Source: Caryophanales bacterium UBA7057
GTDB lineage: Bacteria > Bacillota_I > Bacilli_A > RF39 > UBA660
Reading direction: 5' to 3'
Length of the DNA stretch: 27,994 nucleotides
Assembly (NCBI GenBank): GCA_002493865.1
Contig: DLAC01000016.1
Location: forward strand, 1-27,994
In this document: in pieces, positions 8,033 through 14,916 of the stretch
Numbering within the stretch: position 1 is the stretch's first letter
How the letters are laid out: the number at the start of each line of letters is the position of its first letter
Made by a program: the position numbers and the translations under genes
The notes under the pieces: model-generated
What the model was told of the DNA's origin: nothing
The model's database searches: none
Seen by the model: the letters and a program-made list of their open reading frames with translations, nothing else

Positions 8033-8803
8033 TTACCAGTAATTTTTTTCAATTACTTTTCCTTTTTCTTCCATATTTGTATAACCTTCTTCTAAAGGAT
8101 TATTTTCAACCGTAGGTGTATAGAATGGATCGAACTCTTCTAAATTTAAATAGGGAAGCGTGAACGGACTAAAATAGAATGTTTCTGAAACCTCTTGATT
8201 TGTACTTTCGCTGACATATGGATATTCGTTCAGTATGGTTCGAATATCATCAACACTTGGACTTTTTTCTAACTCTAATTGATCATCCCTTTGAACTAGT
8301 TTGTAAGCATAGTATCTTGTATGATAAACTTTCGTTGTTCCAGTAACTCCTTTATGTCTTGGATTGGTAGACCATCCATCGTATTTTGTTGTTACTATTC
8401 TTGTATTTCCATCTTCATCTTTCTCTTCATGTGATTCTTCATACTCATAGTAAAATTTCATATAGTCTCGATTGTTTCTAATTTGATAGTGAATAAAGTC
8501 GATGTTTTCTTTCCCTTCAAATAAACTATGATTGTCTAGTTTATGATAAACTTCTAAATCAAAGGTTGTTACTGGAAGAAAGTCATCATGCTTTATATAA
8601 GAGAAGGTATTATTTTCACTATTTAACCATTTATGAATTGTTACATTTCCAATTTCTCTTGTATAAAGATGAACATGATAGGTTGATGTTACATCGCATT
8701 GTTCTGGGTGCTGAACTGAAAGAGCTCCTCCAATCAGTAACCCGGTTCCTAATACGTATGGAGCAATCAGAAATGGAAGCTTATTAGAATCTAGTCTATG
8801 CAT
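8033..8803 (-). CDS. Unknown membrane-anchored protein, 256 aa
   Basis: I do not recognise this protein. One membrane segment near the N-terminus (about residues 9-30, FLIAPYVLGTGLLIGGALS) is followed by a polar domain of about 220 residues that is rich in Tyr, His, Glu and Asp, probably outside the cell. The domain has strand-like patches (TSTYHVHLYTREIGNV, TTKVYHTRYYAYKLV) and an acidic segment (YEYEESHEEKDEDG). The start is supported by AAAGGGGG 7 nt upstream. It is divergent from the 8944 membrane-protein gene, with both promoters in a 140-nt gap. Both proteins place a Tyr/Thr-rich domain of similar look outside the membrane, so a shared role is plausible (inference). Confidence 0.75.
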   Translation of the reverse strand: MHRLDSNKLPFLIAPYVLGTGLLIGGALSVQHPEQCDVTSTYHVHLYTREIGNVTIHKWLNSENNTFSYIKHDDFLPVTTFDLEVYHKLDNHSLFEGKENIDFIHYQIRNNRDYMKFYYEYEESHEEKDEDGNTRIVTTKYDGWSTNPRHKGVTGTTKVYHTRYYAYKLVQRDDQLELEKSPSVDDIRTILNEYPYVSESTNQEVSETFYFSPFTLPYLNLEEFDPFYTPTVENNPLEEGYTNMEEKGKVIEKNYW

Positions 8804-8837
8804 ATGATTTCCCCCTTTTTTGATAAAAACCGTTTAT

Positions 8838-8866
8838 ATAATATCGCAAAAATGAAAAAAAATCAA
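8838..8866 (-). promoter_or_regulatory. Promoter of the 8033-8803 gene
   Basis: On the minus strand TTGATT (8866-8861), a 17-nt spacer and TATTAT (8843-8838), 35 nt before the start codon. Confidence 0.6.
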
Positions 8867-8879
8867 GAAAGAGAATTTC

Positions 8880-8908
8880 TTGTCAAAATGAACACTTTGT
8901 GATAAAAT
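8880..8908 (+). promoter_or_regulatory. Promoter of the 8944 gene
   Basis: TTGTCA (8880-8885), a 17-nt spacer and TAAAAT (8903-8908). It is back-to-back with the minus-strand promoter; the -35 boxes are 13 nt apart. Confidence 0.65.
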
Positions 8909-8943
8909 ACAGTTCAGTTATAAATTGATTGGGGGTTATGTAT

Positions 8944-10503
8944 ATGAGAGCAGATTTAACACATCCAACGTTAGAAAGAATCTATACAGAAAATGAAAAT
9001 ATCAAAGGAATCTTACAAAATTTAGAATCTATTATGGATAGTAAAGGTTTTTCTAAATTATATGATCAGTATTCAGAAATTGAAAAAAGAATTCCTAGAA
9101 ATGAAGTATTAACTGAGGAAGAAAAAACTTTGGGAAGTTTTGGTGTTGATATCAGATATACTTCTTTGGCCAATGAATTATCTTCTTTTTCAAAAGATTT
9201 GACTATCTATAATATCTATAAAGAATTAAGTGATTGTATTCAAGACGTGAAACAGGATACTAAAAATATTTTCCGTAAGGATATGGATATATCTATGGAT
9301 GCTTATGTAGAAAAAAATAAGAATCTTGCCTCTATGATCATCAATACTAAGAATGACGATAAAATTCATCAATTTACAAAACTTATGGATAGGGCAATAG
9401 AAACCTTATTTGCTTCATTAAAGACATTAAGTTTTATTGGAAATGGTGACTTGTTAACTGCAATTGAAGAGACACATAGTGATTATTTAAGAGAACATCT
9501 TGCTTCTAAGGTTCGAAAATCCATTGATGTTTCTGAATACAAAGGAGATTTGGATGCAGATTATATTAATAGCTCCGTTCTTTATGAATGTGCACTTCAA
9601 GATAAGAAAATTATGTCTCGTGAAAAAGATGCTAGGGAATATGAAGAAAAACAAAACTTCTTAGAGAGTGAAAGAAAAAATCATATAGACCATTTAAAAA
9701 ATTCTTTGGATGAGTTTAGTAAAAATATTGAAAAATACAAAGAAACATTATTAAAATTAAAGCTGAATCGAAATATGATTAAAGCGAAAAAGGTATTTTT
9801 TAATTTGTCTTTGGTACCAGTGATTGCAATTCCACTTTCTTGCCCTTTTCTTGGAAATAAACTTGGAAAACATTTATCTTCTCAAGTACTACTTACAAAA
9901 ACTTATACAACTACAGTGGATATGGATTCTGGTGAAGTAGTTTCTTCTTCTGAAAGTTATGAGGAATTAAATACAAATTATGTTGCGAGTGTCACAATAT
10001 GTGATCCTTGGAAGAAAAATCTTTCCGGTTCTAGTTATTCTAGAAATTGCGTAGTTTATGATTATGTAGTACCAGAAGAAGATTTATTAGATGATGATTT
10101 TCATTTAACACCAGATACGATTGACTATAATAATTTAGTAAAAAAATATCCATATGAAGATTCTACTTCATCGGTTCCAAATTCGAAATATTTAACAGAA
10201 CCTCAAATCTATGTTACAGAGACTTACCAAGATTTTAATGAAGTTGTGCCTAGTACAAAATATAATACTCCATATACTGTTGGGGGAACTGGATTGGGAT
10301 TAATTCTTGGAGCGACTGAAGGATTACTTTACTATTTATGGCTGAAAGAGTGGATTGAAAAATATCAAAGGAAACAGAAAAAAGCTTTCAAAAAAATAGA
10401 AGAAGATGCAGTGAATACCAACCAAATTTTGAAGCGTACTATGGAAAAACAAAAAAATGTTCAACAAGAATATGAGGATTTAACAAAACCAAAGAGTAAT
10501 TAA
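8944..10503 (+). CDS. Unknown two-pass membrane protein with long cytoplasmic helices, 519 aa
   Basis: I do not recognise this protein. Residues 1-280 are charged and mostly helical, with coiled-coil-like stretches around 225-280 (REKDAREYEEKQNF onward). A membrane helix at about 284-304 leads to an extracytoplasmic loop of about 140 residues rich in Thr, Ser, Tyr and Asp with a cysteine pair (Cys353, Cys369). A second helix lies at about 446-468 (GGTGLGLILGATEGLLYYLW), followed by a 50-residue charged helical tail. Both ends should be cytoplasmic. The frame opens at a TTG at 8929, but GGGGG at 8931-8935 fits ATG 8944 (8-nt spacing) better than ATG 8938. It is divergent from the membrane protein gene ending at 8803. 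The layout suggests a sensor or scaffold linking an external domain to cytoplasmic helices (inference). Confidence 0.78.
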   Translation: MRADLTHPTLERIYTENENIKGILQNLESIMDSKGFSKLYDQYSEIEKRIPRNEVLTEEEKTLGSFGVDIRYTSLANELSSFSKDLTIYNIYKELSDCIQDVKQDTKNIFRKDMDISMDAYVEKNKNLASMIINTKNDDKIHQFTKLMDRAIETLFASLKTLSFIGNGDLLTAIEETHSDYLREHLASKVRKSIDVSEYKGDLDADYINSSVLYECALQDKKIMSREKDAREYEEKQNFLESERKNHIDHLKNSLDEFSKNIEKYKETLLKLKLNRNMIKAKKVFFNLSLVPVIAIPLSCPFLGNKLGKHLSSQVLLTKTYTTTVDMDSGEVVSSSESYEELNTNYVASVTICDPWKKNLSGSSYSRNCVVYDYVVPEEDLLDDDFHLTPDTIDYNNLVKKYPYEDSTSSVPNSKYLTEPQIYVTETYQDFNEVVPSTKYNTPYTVGGTGLGLILGATEGLLYYLWLKEWIEKYQRKQKKAFKKIEEDAVNTNQILKRTMEKQKNVQQEYEDLTKPKSN

Positions 10504-10556
10504 TTTTTCTAAAAAGAAAAAAATTACATGAAAATATAGTCTCTCAGACTGTTGAG

Positions 10557-10628
10557 ATGATTTTTGACAAGAACAAAAAAATATGTTATTATGAATGTGT
10601 CAAGGAAACTTGCATAAAATAAAAAAGG
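10557..10628 (+). repeat. 72-bp direct repeat, copy 1 (antisense-RNA promoter and 5' end)
   Basis: It is identical to 10925-10996 except for one base (T10586 versus C10954). The repeat carries the promoter, start site, a CAAG-GAAA-CTTG stem-loop and a run of A before GG, so it defines the start of the antitoxin RNA in modules A and B. Confidence 0.9.
10564..10592 (+). promoter_or_regulatory. Promoter of antisense RNA A
   Basis: Consensus TTGACA (10564-10569), a 17-nt spacer and TATTAT (10587-10592). Confidence 0.8.
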
Positions 10629-10716
10629 GAAATACTTAACTTTGCGTTGTTGAGTACTTACCCTAAATATTTGGTTCAGTACTTAATCTAATTGCAGATT
10701 GAGTACTATTTTTTTA
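10599..10716 (+). ncRNA. Putative antitoxin RNA of module A
   Basis: A strong promoter and an intrinsic terminator bound an RNA of about 117 nt with no ORF. It begins with a CAAG-GAAA-CTTG hairpin, then A-rich single strand, then a second hairpin (AAATACTTAAC with GTTGAGTACTT, loop TTTGCGTT). TTGGTTCAGTACTTAATC follows, which runs into the terminator. The segment TTGG..AGTACT..A (10671-10687) is repeated in direct orientation upstream of the toxin start (10821-10836), so this RNA is complementary to the 5' leader of the minus-strand toxin message and also overlaps its 3' end. In type I loci such as par/fst, RNAs of this kind block toxin translation. Confidence 0.65.
10678..10715 (+). terminator. 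Terminator of antisense RNA A
   Basis: AGTACTTAATCT (10678-10689), loop AATTGC, AGATTGAGTACT (10696-10707): a 12-bp stem with one wobble pair, then A and seven T. The toxin stop codon (10706-10708) lies in the right arm. Confidence 0.85.
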
Positions 10717-10795
10717 TAGATAGAATCATTAAAGAGACTATTAATAAAATGATAATTAATATTAGAAATGAGATTAACAAATCTTTTTTCTTCAT
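10706..10795 (-). CDS. Putative type I toxin peptide of module A, 29 aa
   Basis: The 29-residue peptide starts MKKKDLLISFLI, has an uninterrupted aliphatic core of about 21 residues and ends SIKK, so positive ends flank one membrane helix. It has a strong ribosome-binding site (AAGGGGG) nine nt before the ATG. The same MxKKD(L/F)LI start is encoded in modules B and C. An antisense RNA lies on the other strand, sharing the terminator and flanking repeats. Fst, TxpA and BsrG are type I toxins of comparable build (membrane-acting, with an antisense antitoxin), but I see no clear sequence match to them. The toxic role is inferred. Confidence 0.65.
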   Translation of the reverse strand: MKKKDLLISFLILIIILLIVSLMILSIKK

Positions 10796-10858
10796 AATAT
10801 CAAGCCCCCTTCCATAAGAAGTTGGCAAGTACTCAACAGTTAGTATTTCCTAATAGAA

Positions 10859-10887
10859 ATTGTACTATAACGTCAAAACTAAAACAA
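10859..10887 (-). promoter_or_regulatory. Promoter of toxin A message
   Basis: On the minus strand TTGTTT (10887-10882), a 17-nt spacer and TACAAT (10864-10859). The start would fall near 10851, giving a leader of about 55 nt beginning AGGAAATACT. Confidence 0.5.
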
Positions 10888-10924
10888 GCGAACAAACTAA
10901 AATTTAGAGCAAAATTTCTTAAAC

Positions 10925-10996
10925 ATGATTTTTGACAAGAACAAAAAAATATGCTATTATGAATGTGTCAAGGAAACTTGCATAAAATAAAAAAGG
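10925..10996 (+). repeat. 72-bp direct repeat, copy 2
   Basis: Second copy of 10557-10628 (71 of 72 identical). Sequence similarity between modules A and B drops sharply outside this block, which suggests the antitoxin promoter block is conserved while the specificity part diverged. Confidence 0.9.
10932..10960 (+). promoter_or_regulatory. Promoter of antisense RNA B
   Basis: TTGACA (10932-10937), a 17-nt spacer and TATTAT (10955-10960), identical to module A. Confidence 0.8.
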
Positions 10997-11082
10997 AACA
11001 TTCAATAATCGCATGTTGAGTGTTGCCTAATAAATTTTGGTTTCCACCTAAATCTATGCTAGAGTTAGGTGGATTTCTTTTA
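10967..11082 (+). ncRNA. Putative antitoxin RNA of module B
   Basis: The RNA is about 115 nt, with the same 5' CAAG-GAAA-CTTG hairpin as module A. A second hairpin (AACATTCAA with TTGAGTGTT, loop TAATCGCATG) follows, then TTGGTTTCCACCTAA entering the terminator. TTGGTTTCCACCTAA (11038-11052) matches TTGGCTCCACCCAA (11191-11204), which lies upstream of the toxin start in direct orientation, so the RNA can pair with the toxin leader. No ORF is present. Confidence 0.65.
11044..11081 (+). terminator. Terminator of antisense RNA B
   Basis: CCACCTAAATCT (11044-11055), loop ATGCT, AGAGTTAGGTGG (11061-11072), then ATTTCTTTT. Confidence 0.85.
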
Positions 11083-11163
11083 TATTAAAACTATAAATAG
11101 TAAGAATAGTAAAAGGAAGATAATTATTACTAAAGATAGAATTAAAAAATCCTTCTTGTTCAT
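11080..11163 (-). CDS. Putative type I toxin peptide of module B, 27 aa
   Basis: This 27-residue peptide (MNKKDFLILSLVIII, then Phe/Leu/Ile to the end) is one membrane helix with a short basic N-terminus. AGAAGGGAGGCGAT, an almost full anti-16S match, precedes the ATG. 22 of 27 residues are identical to the module C peptide at 20366, and the leaders are also nearly identical, so B and C are paralogues. A TATAAT (plus coordinates 11227-11232) lies six nt before the likely start AGGAACATTT. The toxic function is inferred from size, hydrophobicity and the convergent antisense RNA. Confidence 0.65.
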   Translation of the reverse strand: MNKKDFLILSLVIIIFLLLFLLFIVLI

Positions 11164-11226
11164 TGTATCGCCTCCCTTCTGTTAAGAAGATTGGCTCCAC
11201 CCAACTTATTAAATGTTCCTGTAAAA

Positions 11227-11232
11227 ATTATA
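11227..11232 (-). promoter_or_regulatory. -10 box of toxin B message
   Basis: TATAAT on the minus strand, followed after 6 nt by AGGAACATTT, the same spacing and start as in module C. No convincing -35 is visible, so the promoter may be weak or activated. Confidence 0.4.
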
Positions 11233-11361
11233 TACTAAGAATGTTTATAAAATAATCGAACAAGTTAAAATCTTAGAAAAAAAGGTGAAGAATGGTAGAA
11301 TATAAAATTATATTTTCAAGATTCATAAATATGGATAAAAAGTCTTTCTAAGTTTTATTAT

Positions 11362-11390
11362 TTGAACTAGTGAGATTATTTTATTATAAA
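11362..11390 (+). promoter_or_regulatory. Promoter of the transglutaminase-like gene
   Basis: TTGAAC (11362-11367), a 17-nt spacer and TATAAA (11385-11390), 20 nt before the ATG. Confidence 0.6.
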
Positions 11391-11410
11391 ATGGCTGAAA
11401 GGAAAGTAGT

Positions 11411-12301
11411 ATGAAAAAGATGATGGATTTTTATAAAGAGACAAGTTGTTATACGGACTTAGGACTTTATACAGACTTTGCTAGGAATTTACCAGATGAT
11501 ATCAAAGAATTATGTCTTTTACAAAGAATGCAAACGATTCATCCGATTGCTTTTAAAAAGAAGGAAATCAGAAATTCAAAAGATAGTTTTTGGGGAGATA
11601 TGACTCAAATATCGGATATGAGACTCTTAAGAGAAGATGATATATTCCCAAATTCTATTAGCATGTTAGCAGAAATTCTAAGAAGAGATTCTCATTATTC
11701 AGTGAATCGGGAAGCAACGAATAAAATTTATGTAACCTGTAGAGGACAAGCCTTACTTCTTGCATCAACGCTCAAAGCAAAGAAAATCCCTGCAAGAGTT
11801 AGAAGTGGCTTTGCAGAGTATCCAACAGATAGTGGAATCTTTTGGGATCATTGGATTACAGAATACTATGATGCCAAAAGTAAAAAATGGAAATTTGTAG
11901 ATGCAGATTGTTGTTGTAATGATAATATTGACTTTGATATTTATGATATTCCAAGTGATAAATTCCTAACGGCTGCAGAAGTATGGTTGGCCTATAGAGA
12001 AAAAAGACTCGACTCGATTCGATTAGGGCATGCCTATTATGGAACGAGTGAATCTAAATTAATGGAATCATTAACCACTGCTTTATTTTATGATTTTCAT
12101 TGTTTAATGAATGATGAGATCATTTATGTTCACTATCCAAAGTATTTAAGAGAAGAGAAGTTTAAACTAGATGAGAGTGAGTTAATAGAACTAGACCATC
12201 TAGCGAAACTAATGCTAGATCCAAATCAAAATTTTGATTTACTAAGAGAAATTTGGGATACTGTTTCTAAATTTAGAATCATGAGTGGAGGGACTATCTA
12301 A
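11411..12301 (+). CDS. Transglutaminase-like (cysteine protease fold) protein
   Basis: This 296-residue protein carries the transglutaminase-like core. The nucleophile is in YVTCRGQALLLASTLKAKKI (Cys110), the His in IFWDHWITEYYD (His147) and the Asp in WKFVDADC (Asp164). The fold is used by peptidases, N-glycanases and protein cross-linkers. There is no signal peptide, so it should act in the cytoplasm. The N-terminal ~90 residues look helical and are not recognised. AAAGGA lies before the ATG. Its 3' end overlaps the convergent Cys-rich gene by 8 nt, leaving no space for a terminator between them. The substrate is unknown. Confidence 0.8.
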   Translation: MKKMMDFYKETSCYTDLGLYTDFARNLPDDIKELCLLQRMQTIHPIAFKKKEIRNSKDSFWGDMTQISDMRLLREDDIFPNSISMLAEILRRDSHYSVNREATNKIYVTCRGQALLLASTLKAKKIPARVRSGFAEYPTDSGIFWDHWITEYYDAKSKKWKFVDADCCCNDNIDFDIYDIPSDKFLTAAEVWLAYREKRLDSIRLGHAYYGTSESKLMESLTTALFYDFHCLMNDEIIYVHYPKYLREEKFKLDESELIELDHLAKLMLDPNQNFDLLREIWDTVSKFRIMSGGTI

Positions 12302-12995
12302 TTTTACTAAAAATCCAATCAACAATTAACTTCTTCCACTGAAAGTATTCTTCCTTTTCGAATTGTGTATTACAGATACAATAACGTTTATTGGCAATAT
12401 GACTACAGAAAATACATTCATGGAGATTGAAACAATCTTGAATCATGAGAGAGTTACTAATTTTACTAGAACAAGTCACTGAGTAACTATTACTACAAGT
12501 TCCAGAATCGTATACATTGATACAGTAATTACAATTTCCACTGTTTTTACAAGCAATTAAATATTCACAGTCCCCACAACCCTCTGAATAAATAATATTT
12601 TTAGACTGTCTGCAATTGAGAGAATGATAAGAAGAAATACAATTATAAAGTGTATCACTCTTACTACAGTCTTCACAATTATAAAGACGTTCTGTTGTTT
12701 TATAATTCATTTGCTTCCAAGATTCTAATAGTTCTTCCATAGAATGAAAGGTAAGTTCCTTTTTCATCCATCCAGTGGAAAAATCAACTTTTTCCATGTT
12801 TTTTTGTGTAATGTAAAACTCTGCTTGTCCATCCGTCCATGTTGCTTCTCCTGTTGTAGAGTCATGAACTTCGATTGGAAGTTTGATGAGTGATGCAAAC
12901 TTTTCTTTAATTTCATCTAAAGATAGGGTGGTTTCTCTCCGAAATACACTCATAAAAATATTTTGCACCATTTCAAGTGCTTTTTGTTCATCCAT
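12294..12995 (-). CDS. Cysteine-rich protein, 233 aa
   Basis: Residues 1-100 form a non-cysteine N-terminal part with TFHSMEELLESWKQM. Residues 107-208 contain 16 cysteines in short NC, DC, GC and SC units (for example YNCEDC and GNCNYC). The protein then ends in NKRYCICNTQFEKEEYFQWK. I recall this end, NK-x-YC-x-x-N-x-x-x-x-KEEY, from Cys-rich hypothetical proteins of other uncultured bacteria; that is from memory. The spacing could bind several metal ions or form a disulfide-rich or beta-solenoid repeat. There is no signal peptide. It starts 4 nt after the stop of the HerA-like ATPase gene, with GAGGTGAT before its ATG, so the two are co-translated and probably work together. Confidence 0.75.
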   Translation of the reverse strand: MDEQKALEMVQNIFMSVFRRETTLSLDEIKEKFASLIKLPIEVHDSTTGEATWTDGQAEFYITQKNMEKVDFSTGWMKKELTFHSMEELLESWKQMNYKTTERLYNCEDCSKSDTLYNCISSYHSLNCRQSKNIIYSEGCGDCEYLIACKNSGNCNYCINVYDSGTCSNSYSVTCSSKISNSLMIQDCFNLHECIFCSHIANKRYCICNTQFEKEEYFQWKKLIVDWIFSKIR

Positions 12996-12999
12996 AACA

Positions 13000-14832
13000 T
13001 CACCTCATAATTTTTAAATTCATCATCTTCATACAATCTAATTCTTTAAGAAAATTAGAAATAGACAAGTGTTCCACTGTAGAAGGAGAATTATTTATTT
13101 CCTTTCTATCTTGTTTTTCCTTTTTTTCAAAATCAATGGTTCTTCCTAGAAAAGCTGGTACTAATTCTCCATGGTTTTGAATTCTTATAACACACTCTCG
13201 ATCCGCAAGTTCAGTTAGAAGCTGAATCTTTTTTTCTTTTGTATTTTCTTTGACTAGTTCCATCTCTAACATATCAGAAAGTAGAGTAGCATCTAACCTT
13301 GAAATACGAAATGAAAAATAATTCACTACATTTGAGAAAATGGCATTTTGTAAACTTGGACTAATTTGATTAAAGTATTGTCCTGCTAATACGAGAGATA
13401 ATCCATACTTTCTAGCTTCTGATAGAAGTCTTTCAATCATTGGATTTTCAACCACTGCGACTTCATCTATAATCAGAATTAAATGTTCATCAAATTTCTT
13501 ATTCTGAATGATTCCAAGTACCTGCTGCATGAGTAGAGACGCAATGGTTTTCGTAATCTTGTCTCCTAATTTGGTTCGATCTAGGGAAAAAATAGTTAAG
13601 AAATTATTTTCTAGAAGATTTTCTAAATTTCTTTCTTGATTTTCTTTTTGAAAGATAGGGACTAACTGCATTTCATCGATAAAAGAAATAATGGGAGAAA
13701 TTGCTTCACTATAAGACTTAGACTTTAATTCTGTAAAATCTGTTAAGAAGAATTCTGTTACTTGTACTGGTAGAATTTCTTCTAACTCTTGTAATAACTG
13801 ATTTCTATATTCTAATTCTAATAGTAAGCATCTTAAATTAGAAAAAGTAAATTGATGATGATATAAAAGAAGAAGAATCGAATACCGTAGAACACGTTCT
13901 AATTTAGAATTATATTGACTCGCAAGTAGATTTCTAAATAAGGATAATAAAAGTTCCGTGGTAGAAACAAAATCATCCGTTTCATTTAAGAATAAGTCAA
14001 CCCCTTTTTCTGCTTGATGAAAGTGAATGATTTCCGTTTGATCAAATCCACCTAAATCTTTTTCTAACGATGCGTGTGGGTCGATAATCATTACTTTATA
14101 CTGAGAATCTGAACCCTGATATTTTTGAATTTGTTCAATATAAGAACTGATAAACTTAGATTTTCCAGTTCCACTGGAACCAACAATGAGTGAATGTTTG
14201 TTAAAAGAGAAATTTTCTATATTGAAATAATGAGTAGAGGAAGAGTAAGGAAATGGCTCTACCGTAAAAATTGAGTTTTTTGGTATTTGGGAGAAAAGAT
14301 GAATAGACTTTTGAAGATTTAAATACTTTGGTAGTTTTTCATAAAAGAACCTTTGCTCTTCTTCACTTGGAGAAGATAGAGTAGAAGAAGCAGTTGTTAA
14401 TAACAGTTTCTTTTTATATTGATGATTCTTTGTTTGAAAAAATAAATAGATAGAAGAATAAAAATGTTCTTTACAAAAAGGGATTACTTGAATTCTTATT
14501 TTATATAGCTCTTTGTTCTTTTTAATCGAAAGTAAATCAAAGATTTCATGAGATGATTTTCCAGTCCCTAAGTAAGTAGGGAAGCGTTTATGAATTCTTT
14601 CTTGTTTCATTGGTTCACATTCTCTAAAAACAAACTCTGGAAATCCACTAAGAATCGGTGATAACAGAGAATTTGCTTCTAAGTAATAACGAATTTTATT
14701 CTTATTAAAATGCATTTCTAGACACCAAGAATGAAGTGATCCTTGATATTGATTCATATGAATTATGAAATCGTGCCAACGTTCCTTTGAAATATTTCCT
14801 TGTTCTAAGAAAATTTCCATTCTTTTTTTCAT
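13000..14832 (-). CDS. HerA/VirB4-like P-loop ATPase, 610 aa
   Basis: This is a predicted hexameric DNA- or protein-translocating ATPase of the HerA/FtsK/VirB4 group. Residues 1-205 are an unrecognised N-terminal region. The P-loop is SLIVGSSGTGKSKFIS (214-229), an early strand is VMIIDPHASLEKDLG (247-261), Walker B is LILIIDEVAV (451-460), and SEARKYGLSLVLAGQYFNQI (471-490) is the sensor region typical of VirB4/TraG-type proteins. No membrane helices are evident. The frame stays open upstream to 14928, but AAAGGGGG before ATG 14832 decides the start. The stop is TGA. The Cys-rich gene follows after 4 nt. No relaxase, coupling protein or other conjugation gene is nearby, so a stand-alone role (defence, DNA processing or a minimal secretion machine) is open. 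Confidence 0.8.
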   Translation of the reverse strand: MKKRMEIFLEQGNISKERWHDFIIHMNQYQGSLHSWCLEMHFNKNKIRYYLEANSLLSPILSGFPEFVFRECEPMKQERIHKRFPTYLGTGKSSHEIFDLLSIKKNKELYKIRIQVIPFCKEHFYSSIYLFFQTKNHQYKKKLLLTTASSTLSSPSEEEQRFFYEKLPKYLNLQKSIHLFSQIPKNSIFTVEPFPYSSSTHYFNIENFSFNKHSLIVGSSGTGKSKFISSYIEQIQKYQGSDSQYKVMIIDPHASLEKDLGGFDQTEIIHFHQAEKGVDLFLNETDDFVSTTELLLSLFRNLLASQYNSKLERVLRYSILLLLYHHQFTFSNLRCLLLELEYRNQLLQELEEILPVQVTEFFLTDFTELKSKSYSEAISPIISFIDEMQLVPIFQKENQERNLENLLENNFLTIFSLDRTKLGDKITKTIASLLMQQVLGIIQNKKFDEHLILIIDEVAVVENPMIERLLSEARKYGLSLVLAGQYFNQISPSLQNAIFSNVVNYFSFRISRLDATLLSDMLEMELVKENTKEKKIQLLTELADRECVIRIQNHGELVPAFLGRTIDFEKKEKQDRKEINNSPSTVEHLSISNFLKELDCMKMMNLKIMR

Positions 14833-14872
14833 ATACTTTCCCCCTTTCTTGATAGAAAGTATACTAAATTTC

Positions 14873-14916
14873 AAAAGAAAAAGACTGATTTTTTTCTTAC
14901 AAAATTTGTCAGTCTT
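14873..14916 (-). terminator. Terminator of the AraC-type regulator gene
   Basis: On the minus strand AAGACTGA (14916-14909) pairs with TCAGTCTT (14887-14880) across a 21-nt loop, then TTTCTTTTG. The TGA stop codon is inside the left arm. Confidence 0.7.

Noticed and set aside
10599..10716. Riboswitch or attenuator reading of the antisense RNA
   Set aside because: Nothing is encoded downstream on that strand after the terminator in A, and the same layout recurs in four copies with a convergent peptide, so an antisense RNA fits better. In B the next plus-strand gene has its own promoter.
10557..10996. CRISPR array
   Set aside because: Only two 72-bp copies, each with a promoter and different downstream sequence, spaced 296 bp; they belong to the toxin-antitoxin-like modules.
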